Source of the DNA: Takakia lepidozioides
Taxonomy: Eukaryota > Streptophyta > Takakiopsida > Takakiales > Takakiaceae
Reading direction: 5' to 3'
Assembly: GCA_030704615.1 (NCBI GenBank)
Contig: CM060733.1
Coordinates: 71,860,001-71,920,000, forward strand
DNA: 60,000 nucleotides
The notes below the pieces were generated by a model. The model saw only the letters and a program-made list of their open reading frames with translations, was not told the origin of the DNA and searched no databases. Within the stretch, counting starts at the first letter, position 1; each line of letters starts with the position of its first letter. The position numbers were made by a program, and so were the translations under genes. Shown here in pieces: positions 18,862 through 29,595 of this stretch.

Positions 18862-20205
18862 TTGCCTTCCTTCCAATGGGTCCCAGCTACATGCCCCACC
18901 AGCGATCCAAATCCTCAGCTTGGCCCCGTCGCCACCAAGGTCAGCAGAGCTCGCGGCTTCCTGGTGGGTCCCAGCCATCCTCAAGCTTCGGCTTCTTCAT
19001 GGCCCACCAGGCAAGATCCGCAGGAGCTCGACAAACTTATAGGCCAAAGCAGCTCCTTCACCCCATGGCACCGCCCCTTCCCCACGCCCTTCCCAAGGAG
19101 GTAGGGTCCTCATCCGTTCCGGTGTATTTCATCTCTACGCCAAAACTGGAGGAAGTGGAGTTCAGCCCTGACCACCTCGAAGAGCAAGTATCTATGAACA
19201 AGGATCTCCCCCTCATCAAATTGGACATCCCGGATCTGCACAGCAGAATCACAGGTATGGAAGAATCTGGTATCTTACTACATTTCCCTGGTAGAAAGGT
19301 GTCGCGTTCTTACATAAGAGATTAGGCGACTCGTTTACTTCGGGGGGCACGACGACCTCACGCATCATTTCTGCATAGCCAAAGGGCGTGGTTTATTTTC
19401 TATCATGTTTGAATCTCCTGAAGCTGTTGATAAGGCCCTGCAGTTCAACCCGCATCAAAGGGGATTGACTTGGCGGCAAGGTGGTTCCCTTGGCATATTG
19501 ATTGGCCACGCCAATCACATCGCCATAGGCGAGCATTCGTGCAAGCACTTGACGGCCTATTTATGGGTGAGTGGAATGAGGGGAAGTTGTTGGAGCTGGT
19601 GGGAAAGAACCTCAAGGACAAGAGGTACCGTGCACGACAAACCATTCGGAAGGCACTCAAGATGGGGGTCCAACCAACGACCATGCCACATGGAATAAGC
19701 AAGGTAAGATGCACTTCACTTTGTCATTGGCGTCTTTGAATGCATGTGCATTGCAGTATGGAGTTCATTAACAAGAATTGTGCCTTTGTTGGGGCTGGAC
19801 ATGAATCTTGGGAGGCTCTAATTGCAGGGGAGAGGGAAGAGCTGAAGAAAGAGAGTTTCGCGAGGGGCCCTGCGGCAACTACAGCCCGCCTCGAGAAGTG
19901 TGCAAAATCAACACTACCCTGGCGGAAGCAAGAGTTTTGTCACCCGATTTGTAAGTGCTCTTTCCCTTGTCATTCCCATTCTTCTTTTTTAGCTTCTCCT
20001 TCCATGATGAATTCTGATCTGTCATTGCATTTGTATGTCATGTGCAAAGCCGCAAGTTTCGCAGGCCTCCCTCTGCCATCGAGCACAACTTTGCCAAGAA
20101 GAAGGGGTAGGCGGCCCTTGTAGCCTCCAAAGTGGAGGCCAAAGTGGAGGCCCGTAGCTTCCATTCCTCGAACGAGTACTCCTATGACTCAGGTGATGAG
20201 TAAGG
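18862..20205 (+). pseudogene. Exon-like unit of unknown family
   Basis: A frame at 18,876-19,325 has a Pro/Ser/Gln-rich start and then LLHFPGRKVSRSYIRD, followed downstream by GRGLFSIMFESPEAVDKAL. This order loosely recalls the DUF4283-type region found with plant LINE ORF1 proteins. Two further exon-like pieces follow: 19,562-19,702, ending HGISK before GTAAGA, and 19,757-19,950, starting after TTGCAG and encoding EFINKNCAFVGAGHESWEAL. A last segment near 20,050-20,205 ends in an acidic YSYDSGDE tail. The frames do not join cleanly. I do not recognise the whole product. A transposon gene is likelier than a host gene. Confidence 0.35.
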
Positions 20206-20444
20206 GATGGTACCCAGTTAGAGACATGTACACGAGTACTCTATTTATGTATATATTTTGTCACTTGCCATTTTGATCCATTTGGGTTGGATCTTGAACA
20301 TAAGTAGTGGATTGACCTATAGATTAGAATACATGGAATTCTTGCAAGCATGAAGAACACCCCAAACCCCCCCTCCCCCCCTCCAAAAAACAAATCCCAA
20401 AACCCCACCCCAAATCCCAGCTGGCTACCCTGGCATATCCACCC

Positions 20445-20745
20445 ACCCCTGCGACACCATTGCGACGTTGCCAACACGGCCAGCGACGCCTCTACGATTG
20501 TAAGGCATCGCAGGCACACCACCCCACTCTTGGCGTTTGCGACACCCCCAGGGGTCTGCAACTACCTTGCAACCCCGGGCGTCGCACACGCACCACCCCA
20601 CCCCCTGGCGCTTGCGACGCCCGCCAAGGGCCTGTGACTCCCTCGCAACCCCCGGGCGTCGCAGGCACACCACCCCACCCTTGGCGCTTGCGACTCCCTA
20701 GCGACCCCCGGGCGTCGCAAACCCCCCAACCCCCCATGCTGTGAC
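20445..20745. repeat. GC-rich minisatellite
   Basis: About three to four degenerate units contain GGCGTCGCA, CACCACCCCACCC and TTGGCGCTTGCGAC. Because the spacing is irregular and the DNA is very GC-rich, long frames appear in many reading frames. They look artefactual. Confidence 0.75.
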
Positions 20746-21265
20746 CCCTGTTCGACGCTGAGGAGTTGCCGGGGGATGGCCTTCCTGGCCCAGATAGGCA
20801 ACGCTAGTAGAGTCGCCATCGTGTCGTTATGCTTAGGCAAGGGCGACATCGTTGCGACGTCCGCTGGTCGAAGCGGGGGGAATGGACCACCCCCACTTGG
20901 CCGCTCCAGCGACCCTCGAACGTTTCAATTTTGCGACGCTTTTTTGGGGTGCCGTCTTTTAGGCGTTGCAGTTCGCGGCCAAGGGGTCCTTGGGGGGTTG
21001 CGACCCCCCAAAGACGTTAATTAGCATCATTCCGGGAGCGACGTCGTTGCAACTTCTAAACGTCGCACCCTAGTTATCATTCCTTACGTGACGTGGCCCG
21101 GACAAGTCGGACATAGGTCACATCACATCACGTCGAATCCGGACGTTTACCCATGTATTTTTATTTTTATTTGACTTTTATGATTTACTTCTACCCTTTG
21201 TAATGACATGGCAGCCACAGTGTAAAACAGATGTGGCCAATTATTAAAATTTATTAATTCATTTA
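20746..21265. other. Spacer with scattered GCGACG and ACGTCG words
   Basis: Continues the TTGCGACG vocabulary of the neighbouring minisatellite at low density, then becomes AT-rich. No gene seen. Confidence 0.4.
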
Positions 21266-21790
21266 AAAAAATACGTCCGCCCATATTAGCGGTCAGTTAA
21301 AAGTTATTATTTTTAAAATCAAGCGACCACCCATATTGGCGGTCACTTGTAATTTAATATTTTGTTAAATTAAGCGACCGCCTATATTGGCGGTTGTCGG
21401 CAATTTATGAAGTTTTAAATGAAGCGACCGCCCATATTGGCGGTCGCCTGCAATTTATTATATTTTAAATTAAACGATGGCATATATTGGCGGTCGCTCG
21501 AAAATTATTATTTTAAAAAATTAAGCAACCGCCCAGATTGGCAGTCGCTTCATTTAGATCTCTTAAAAAAAAGAGCCACTGCCGCTAAATGGCTGCCGCT
21601 AAATTTTAAAAAATAAAACGAGTGACCGCCGTTTGGAGGTCGCTTCTTTAAGTGGCTTTTTTTTTAAAAAGATCTAAATGAAGCGACTGCAAGTACGGCA
21701 GTCCCTCTTTTCTTTTTTATAAATATGAAGCAACCAATATGGCGGTCGCTCTTTTTCATTTGTTAAAATAATGAAGCGACCACAAGCAAG
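21266..21790. repeat. Tandem hairpin array (about 50-bp unit)
   Basis: Ten or so units of about 50 bp each contain an inverted repeat of the form GCGACCGCC-n-ATATT-GGCGGTCGC separated by A/T-rich linkers. The arms vary between units but often change together (for example the CACTGCC/GGCTGCC pair near 21,577), preserving pairing. The array ends where the MULE coding remnant begins at about 21,791. Confidence 0.85.
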
Positions 21791-24080
21791 TTACAAATAT
21801 GGCCAAGAATAATATTCAACAGGACGCGAATTCGTGCAACTCACCTCCCGCAGATAGTCGCCGAACTGGAGGAAACGATAATGCCACCATGCTAGCCAAC
21901 TGACCATTGCTCCCTCGTCTGATTTCCTTACAGCACCTGACGATGTCCACCAAGCCCGTATACATGCAAACTGTGTCTCTGCATCATCCAAGGTGGGAGC
22001 GCGCTTCCACGCAAGGCACATGGAACGGTGCTCCTCTCTGAAATCTGGCGCCACGAGCCTGGTTGTGTACTGCGAAAGGCTCTGCAGAAAATGGAACCCA
22101 CAAGATCTCTCCTTGCCTTCCATGGGAACATTGGGGTCTTGCCCGTACACCCTTCGGATGGCAGCCCAATTTGCTTGTGCGTTGTCCGCCATGAACCACG
22201 GAAATTCAGAGGGGGCAATCCCGCCTTGGCCATCTGTTCGTTTATTCCCTGCCAAAGAAGGCATCTCCGATTGTGTGTCCTCTCCTTTCATCTCACAAAT
22301 AACAATTGTCATTAGCATCCTGCAGTGGGTGTCGTAGACATGTGCACCCATTGTCACCCACTGGTGATTTGTATTCGCTTGATATGGTCGAACATGACCC
22401 AACTGTTTGACAAGTCCCCACTCGTCATCCTGTCGACCAGTTTGACGCCGCTGTCAGGTCCACACGTAGACATTTTGATACGAAACGATCTGCCTCAGTC
22501 CTTGTCCTGGAAACCTACTTCCATGAATGTAGTCATATCCACATCGTCGCTTCACCTCCAGAATGGAGTGCATATCCGAGCCACGCCCAATTTTCTGTTT
22601 GCATGAGACAATGTGGTTTCGGACATTCGATGAACATACGTGGGACACCGACTCCAGCAATGCCTCCATTTCCTTCTCATCGAGAGGAACTCTATCGGAG
22701 CCGTCTTCCGACATAATTATGGCCAATGCCATCTTATGGGCGCTTGGAGCTGTATCTGTTTGGGTTTGGCAACCCGGTCTCAACTTAACCTCCTCCTGAA
22801 CGAGCTGCTCTGCCTCGTGGGCAGCCTCCCGCGAGTTCCCCCTCGCCAATTTGTGACAATGGGAACCAACGTGTATGCAAGCTCGGGTGAGGTCAGGGAA
22901 ACGGTGCAACACATAGAACTGCTTGGCATTACAAACAGATAGGCAGTGTGGTGGTTCTTTGCAATGCGCACACTTAAATGTGGAGTTCGGAACCTTCTCC
23001 TGAGCTCGAAATGGTTGAGAGCTGTGCCTGTCCAATCGGTCTCGTTCCTGTGACCTCTGGATTTAAAGTGGAAGCAAGTTGGGGAGAAACACCGCAACGC
23101 GCCCGCACAAACAACGTAGCGCACCCGCACACACATCGAGCATCTTCATGCTGGTGGTTTTGGTAACGCACCAAGGATGACCGTCATGTTTTCTATCCAT
23201 ATCTGTCACATTCCGGACGCCCTCGAGTAGTCCGGACGCCCTCGAGTAGTCCGCCCGAGGAGGGAACTCAAAGAGATATTACCGTCGACGTCGGCGGGAA
23301 GGCATGTAACCGATTTAATTGCAAACTTGTTGTAGTCCAGCCCGGCCAGCTCCGACCGGTGTCCCTCCAGGTGAAGCCCTCGCAGAATTTCAAGAATAGA
23401 TCGAACTGCGGTGCTCGTGCTGGGAATATGACTCCCTCCTCACTGACGTCCATTGAGGACTTGCCTGATCTCTAGGACGACCTCGGAACTTCCATGACCT
23501 CGTCTGAGTCGGACAGGTTGTGAACAACCCGGTTCTCGCTCATCTTCATGGATGGGTTCGGCTCTGGATTTACTTCGTTGCGGACTTCTCTCTTTGAGGT
23601 AGCCACTCTCTGATTCGCGGATTGTTTCATGGAAGGCGCCAGGATAGATAGAAGGTGCATTTGCGGGCAAATGAAGTCCCCAACAGCCCTGTATATGACG
23701 TTGTCTGATGGTGGAACTCGCCATTCCCTGCCATCGCCGAAATCATCGTGGAGCACAACAATACTCTCGACAACAAGGCTGTTTGAGTCCTTCCTTTCCT
23801 CCTCCAAAAAAACCGACCCCGGTTTCAGGTGGTATCGAACGCACAGCACAGATATTTACCCGGCATATGTCCCCTCTACACGGAAATGAAGCTCTATGCT
23901 CGTGAGGAGAGCAGTACACTGTAGCGCTCGGGTTTTCCGCCATGGGAGATGTGCACACAAGACTGCCAGGATGGCGTGCGGGGAAGCTCCCTGGTAGAAG
24001 GGGGGCAGCGATGGGAAGGAATGCGGTGCCGATTTGTCCGAGCGACGAAGCCTGATCCAAATCCAGGGAGCCAACTATCT
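21791..24080 (-). pseudogene. MULE-type transposase, decayed copy 1
   Basis: Minus-strand blocks match, in the same order, the second MULE at 45.6-48.9 kb. They are KHDGHPWC at about 23,180; a CxxC segment FKCAHCKEPPHCLSVCNAKQFYVLHR; DLTRACIHVGSHCHKLARG; and a DDE-like region FPWFMADNAQANWAAIRRVYG...CGFHFLQSLSQ. The part corresponding to the SWIM zinc finger is missing at the left end. The N-terminal third (23,268-23,849) is split among frames. It is no longer able to encode transposase. A 20-bp direct repeat (CCGGACGCCCTCGAGTAGT) lies at 23,214-23,252. Confidence 0.7.
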
Positions 24081-24237
24081 CAAAAATCCACAGTCAGAGT
24101 GTTAATGAACCTTGTCTCCGGAATGCGGCCCCTGGTCTTTGCGCAATAACTGCCAACGGTATGCAGTCAGAAAGTGGGGGGCCGTCCGGATGATGACGGC
24201 TGAAGGGGAGAAGCCGGCCACCGTGCCGTCACATTAC

Positions 24238-25800
24238 TACCCCGAATGGAAATTCGGCACCCAATATCCAACAGGGCCGCACGGATGAAGTCGTCTGGGG
24301 CAGAGATGCCGGCACCTGTCCGACAGAGAACATCCCCCGGACGGAAATTCAGCGCCCAATTTCCATTCGGATCCCCCCAAAGGAAGTCCTGTCGGGGGGT
24401 CAGGCCGAAAACTAGCCGACATAAAAACCTACGCGGATGGAAAAAACGGCGCCGAATTTCCATCCGAGGCCTTTCGGATGCAGTCGGCTCGGGGGAAAGG
24501 CCGTCATCTGGCCCTCACATTACAACCCCCGGACGGAAATTCGGCACCGAATATACAACAGGGGAAGCCGGATGAAGTCGCCTGGGGCGCAGAGGCCGGC
24601 GCGTGTGCGACAGAGAATATCCCCTGGATGGAGATTCGGTGCCGAATTTCCATCCGGGCCCCCCCAAAGGAAGTTGTGTCGGGGGGTTAGGCCGAAAACT
24701 GGCCGGCATAAAAACATCCCAGATGGAAAAACGGCGCCGAATTTCCATCCGGGCGGTTCGGATGCAGTCGGGGAGGGGGAGAGGCCGCACCTGGCCGTCA
24801 CATTTCAACCCCCGGACGGAAATTCGGCACCGAATATCCAACAGGGGACGCCCGGATGAAGTCGCCTCCGGCGTAGAGGCCGGCACGTGTTCGACAGAGA
24901 GCATCCCCTGGATGGAGATTCGACGCCGAATTTCCATCCGGGCCCCCCAAAGGAAGTCGTGTCGGGGGGTCAGGCCGAAAAACTGGCCGGCATAAAAACA
25001 TCCCCAGATGGAAAAACGGCGCCGAATTTCCATCCGGGGCGGTTCGGATGCAGTCGGGGAGGGGGGAGAGGCCGGCACCTGGCCGTCACATTTCAACCCC
25101 GGACGGAAATTCGGCACCGAATATCCAACAGGGGACGCGCCCGAATGAAGTCGCCTCCGGCGTAGAGGCCGGCACGTGTTCGACAGAGAGCATCCCCTGG
25201 ATGGAGATTCGGCGCCGAATTTCCATCCGGGCCCCCCCCAAAGGAAGTCGTGTCGGGGGGTCAGACCGAAAACTGGCCGACTTAAAAACCTCCCCAAATG
25301 GAAAAACGGTGCCGAATTTCAATCCTGGGCCGTTCCAATGCAGTCGGGGAGGGGGGAGAGGCCGGCACCTGGCCGTCATATTTCAACCCCCGGACGGAAA
25401 TTCGGCACCGAATATCCAACAGAGCGGCAGAGAGGCCGGCACCTCTCCGACAGAGACCATCCCCCGGATGAAAATTCGGTGCCGAATTTCCATCGGGGCC
25501 CCCTCAAAGGAAGTCGTAAAAACCTCCCCAGATGGAAAAACGGCGCCGAATTTCCATCCGAGGCCGTTCCAATGCAGTCGGGGAGGGGGGAGAGGCTAGC
25601 ACCTGGCCGTCATATTTCAACCCCCGGACGGAAATTCGGCACCGAATATCCAACAGAGCGGCGGAGAGGCCGGCACCTCTCCGACAGAGACCATCCCCCG
25701 GATGGAAATTCGGCGCCGAATTTCCATCGGGGCCCCCTCAAAGGAAGTCGCAGAAACCTCCCAGAATGGAAAAACGGCGCCTAATTTCCGTCCGAGGCTG
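24238..25800. repeat. Satellite array II (about 288-bp unit, three palindromic cores per unit)
   Basis: The phrase CGGCACCGAATATCCAACA or a close variant recurs at about 24,253, 24,542, 24,826, 25,113, 25,405 and 25,638, giving intervals of 289, 284, 287, 292 and 233 bp. Each unit also has two GGCGCC-centred inverted repeats flanked by GATGGA/TCCATC and the phrase AAAGGAAGTCGTGTCGGGGGGTCAGGCCGAAAACTGGCC-like (variable). Long frames across it are by-products of the repeat. Confidence 0.9.
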
Positions 25801-25924
25801 TTCCGATTTGCCTCTAGCAGTCACGGATTCCAAGAAAAACGTGTCTATAAGTGCACTTCAGCCACAAAACAAACAGTTAGGTTTGTTTTTCTCCGAAAAA
25901 TCAATCCCACACGCTCAGAATTAC

Positions 25925-26995
25925 CTGTAGGAAGGTAATTCAGCGATCAGAATTACCTGCAGGAAGGTAATTCAGCGCTTCGAAATACCTGGCGAATGGA
26001 AATTCGGCGCCGAATATCCAAACGCCAGCGATCCGACTTACCTGCTGGATGGAAATTCGGCGCCGGATTTCCATCCATCCGGGAGTCGAATTACCTGCAG
26101 GATGGAAATTCGGCGCCGGATTTCCATCCATCCGGGATTCCACTTACCTGCTGGATGGAAATTCGGCGCCGGATTTCCATCCATCCGGGAGTCGAATTAC
26201 CTGCAGGATGGAAATTCGGCGCCGGATTTCCATCCATCCGGGATTCGAATTACCTGCAGGATGGAAATTCGGCGCCGGATTTCCATCCATCCGGGAGACG
26301 AATTACCTGCAGGATGGAAAATCGGCGCCGGATTTCCATCCATCCGGGAGTCGAATTACCTGCAGGATGGAAATTCGGCGCCGGATTTCCATCCATCCGG
26401 GAGACGAATTACCTGCAGGATGGAAAATCGGCGCCGGATTTCCATCCATCCGAGATTCCACTTACCTGCTGGATGGAAATTAGGCGCCGGATTTCCATCC
26501 ATCCGAGATTCCACTTACCTGCTGGATGGAAATTCGGCGCCGGATTTCCATCCATCCAGGATTCGAATTACCTGCAGGATGGAAATTCGGCACCGGATCT
26601 CCATCCATCCGCTCTCCGCCCAACCTTGCGGATGGAAATTCGGCACCGGATCTCCATCCATCCGCTCTCCGCCCAACCTTGCGGATGGAAATCCGGCCCC
26701 GGATTTCCATCCATCCGCCTCCGAATTACCTGCTAGAGGGAAATTTGGCGCGCCGCCCTACCTGCGCAGATGGAAATCCGGCGCCGGATTTCCATCCATC
26801 CGCTTCTGAATTACCTGCGTGAGGGAAATTTGGCGCGCCGCCCTACCTGCGCGGATGGAAATCCGGCGCCGGATTTCCATCCATCCGCTTCTGAATTACT
26901 TGCGTGAGGGAAATTTCGCGCGCCGCCCTACCTTGCTGGATGGAAATTCGGCGCTGAATTTCCATCCTGCTGCGCTCCGAATTACCTCTACGTTG
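25925..26995. repeat. Satellite array III (53-bp unit, GGCGCC palindrome)
   Basis: GGATGGAAATTCGGCGCC recurs at 26,047, 26,100, 26,153, 26,206, 26,259, 26,312, 26,365, 26,418, 26,471, 26,524 and 26,577, an exact 53-bp period. The flanks GGATTTCCATCC make each unit a near-perfect inverted repeat. The right end (26,690-26,900) holds perfect palindromes with arms GGATGGAAATCC around GGCGCC. All reading frames stay open because 53 is not a multiple of three and the unit lacks stops, giving frames of up to 246 codons that should not be taken as genes. Confidence 0.95.
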
Positions 26996-27323
26996 GAAAT
27001 CCCGGGCCTCTTTCCGTCGATTTTCATCCGACATGGAGGGCTTCATCCGACATTTAATTGCGCAGTTGGGCAATAAATGTCCACCGCCGTCGGTTTTCAT
27101 TCGGGCTGGCGACACATGGCTTCCTGGATACGTACCCTAAATCTCATGCTAATCTTGGCTTAACATGCTATTCGAGGCATGTACCCCAAAAACGGAGATC
27201 TTTTTCCATTTTGGCTGGGACTTATGCCGCCTGAAGGGCGTGGCTCTCCTGAGAGAGACCTCACATCCAGACCGTGGCGGAAGTTGAAAGCTCTGTACTA
27301 CGGACGACGGCCAATCTCTCGCA

Positions 27324-29285
27324 TGGCCAAACTGAAGCTCCAGCAGGAGATTCCAGTGTCTTGCTCACAACCCGCGCCAACTGAAGCCGAGTACTCTCAG
27401 GCAAGCCACTTCTGCTTTCGCTTTGTTCGATTTCTTTTTTGCTTTCGCTTTGTTGCCTCGCTTTGTTTTTGCATCTTCATCCTGGCTTCGCTGGATGAGT
27501 GAACTTTAGATAGTTGAGTGAACCTTAGATTGTTTGCAATGCGTGTGCAAATCCGGCAGCTCTGGAGAAGGCTGCTTGTGCATGTCATTATCAGGCAATG
27601 GTTGCATTTGTTTTCATTGTTGTTTCATGGCTCTCCATACTTCCTAAACTTGTTATGTTTTCATTTTTGTTACACGATTGTTGCTATGGTGGTTGCGCTG
27701 CTCGTTGCGATGCTGGTTTTTGCACCGATGTTGGTTTTCACGATTTTTGGGAATGACAGAGTGACGACGAGCCCGACACGCTGGTGGTATCATCGACAGC
27801 TTCAAGTCATCGCATGTTTGAATCGCCCAACTTGGGGCGAGAGGGCAAACTTAAACCTTTTGTTGGTGGATGGGAGGACTTGCAACGAGAGTACGACAGA
27901 ATAGGCATTGGGGAGGTTGGTGTAGGCGGCATGGCAGGTGAAGGGCGTGAGGACATGAGGACAGCAGATCCGGCAATGGAGGTTGTTCATGCACATGCAG
28001 TAAGGCCCGCCCACGCAAAGAAAAAGAAGAAAGCTAAGCACATGCAATCCCCGGCGAGAGAGCCGTCACGGGCTGCCGAGGGGGGAGTGAGCAGTGCGCG
28101 CGAGGGTGTCAGTTCGCCTCAATCAAAGGTGGTCGTCCTGGAGGGCTCCCCTGCTGCTAGCCCTAGTAAGAAACAGAAAGCCCGTGAGAGGGCAAAAGAG
28201 AGGGCAAAAGAATAGACGAGACAAAATGCTAGCCAGGAGGAAAGAGAAAAGGCCACTGAAGAGGCCAGGGGTGCCCAAATGACAGATGCCAATGTAAGCG
28301 AGGGACGCACAGAGACGGTGGATCCCTCCAAGACACCACAGAGAGGCAGTAACACACCGGTTAGACCATCGCGGGCAAGAGCAGCCCCTGCAATTACCCA
28401 TACGGTGGAGAGTGGAGGAGAGGAAAGAACACCAGAAAGAGCACGGATTGTGCAAGTTCGAGGTGAAGCCAGGGAGAGGGCAGTAGAGACGGGGAGAGTG
28501 CTGGAGGTGGTTTTGCAGGTGGCTGACCCTGTTGAGGAGGACGACAGGGAGCTTTCTGACCGGAAAACCCCTCTGCAGCAGACGTCATGTCTGAGGCGGA
28601 TATGAAGTTGGTCGCTGCCAAGATGTTGGAGGCAACCCACAGCAACATTGGCAGGGTGCTGGGGGGCATGGTGTACCCGGCCAAGCTTCGAATTCCCCTT
28701 TGCCGCTTGGTGTCATTGCAGGTGGTGAGACCTGCCCTCCCAGGCGATATCGACAAGCTGAAATTCTCTTTCCGGGATGGATATCGAATGGGGTCTGCCG
28801 CGTTTTACGTTTCCATTGAGAACGACCACGGAGCTTCCCGTGCCCACACTTCCGATGAGGTGGACAAATGGGGTCCCCATTGGCAAACGCGAAATGAGGA
28901 GTTCGAGAGATCGATTGCTAGTGATCCTCTTTTCCAGCACTTGTCCGGTAAGATGTTCTACGTGTGGGATGGCAATCATCGCCTCCTGGCATGAATGGAG
29001 CACATTGCCCAAGCCCACCCCAACGACCTCGATTGGCATTTCGACGTGGATTGTGTTGTGTTGAAGGTTGCGGGGCCCAAAGATCGCAGTCTTCTCAAAG
29101 CTGCAGTGGCCGACATCAACTCGTAAGCTACAACGCCTCTCGCTTTTGGACTTTGAATTTGGAAGTCATTTCATTGCGAATCCTCATATATGATGAAAAT
29201 TCCCATTTCAGTATTGTTTGATGGAAATGTGGCACTGCAGGGTGACTGAGAATGCCTTCATTGCCACCAACTTGTCCCATATGCT
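27324..29285 (+). pseudogene. ParB/methyltransferase-like gene, copy A: 5' exons, 3'-truncated
   Basis: Exon 1 starts at ATG 27,324 (MAKLKLQQEIPVSC...) and ends before a GC-type donor at 27,403. Exon 2 begins after gacag at 27,759 with SDDERDTLVVSSTA and carries a Lys/Glu-rich basic region, then the ParB-like domain (LRIPLC...VVRPALPGD...FYVWDGNHRLLA). Damage relative to copy B: CAG to TAG at 28,213; a 79-bp deletion with a 2-bp microhomology near 28,563 that shifts the frame; and TGG to TGA at 28,992. The next exon (29,24x, VTENAFIATNLSHML) is cut off at about 29,285. It supplies the true start missing from copy B. Confidence 0.8.
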
Positions 29286-29540
29286 CTGCAGCATATTTCT
29301 CTATTCGTTCAGTTCTGTCTTGTTTAGCTTTTTCCTTAATTTCCTCATTCATTCCTACATCATATGCATAATTCCTTTTTGGCACCCTTTAAACAGTCTT
29401 GGTATGTCAGTAAAGAAATTTTATAGTGGTCTCTACCCTTTCTTCAAGATTTACCCTATCTTGCCAGAATCCGTATTACGACTTAATTTTCCTTTTTACT
29501 GATTGATCACCAAACTTTTAATGGGCACAATAATACCATC
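29286..29540. other. Spacer between copies A and B
   Basis: AT-rich DNA without a frame or repeat. It replaces the rest of copy A and the first exon and part of intron 1 of copy B. Confidence 0.5.
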
Positions 29541-29595
29541 TGTCGATGGTGGTTTTCATTGCGATGGTGGTTCTCACGATTGTTGGGGATGACAG

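Noticed and set aside
24515-25784. Frames of 180-260 codons in the satellite arrays as repeat proteins
   Set aside because: They occur on both strands and in several frames, follow the repeat period and lack a start context or neighbouring gene structure.
25925-26995. Regular palindromic repeats as a CRISPR array
   Set aside because: The 53-bp units have no unique spacers, and the surroundings are eukaryotic transposons with introns.
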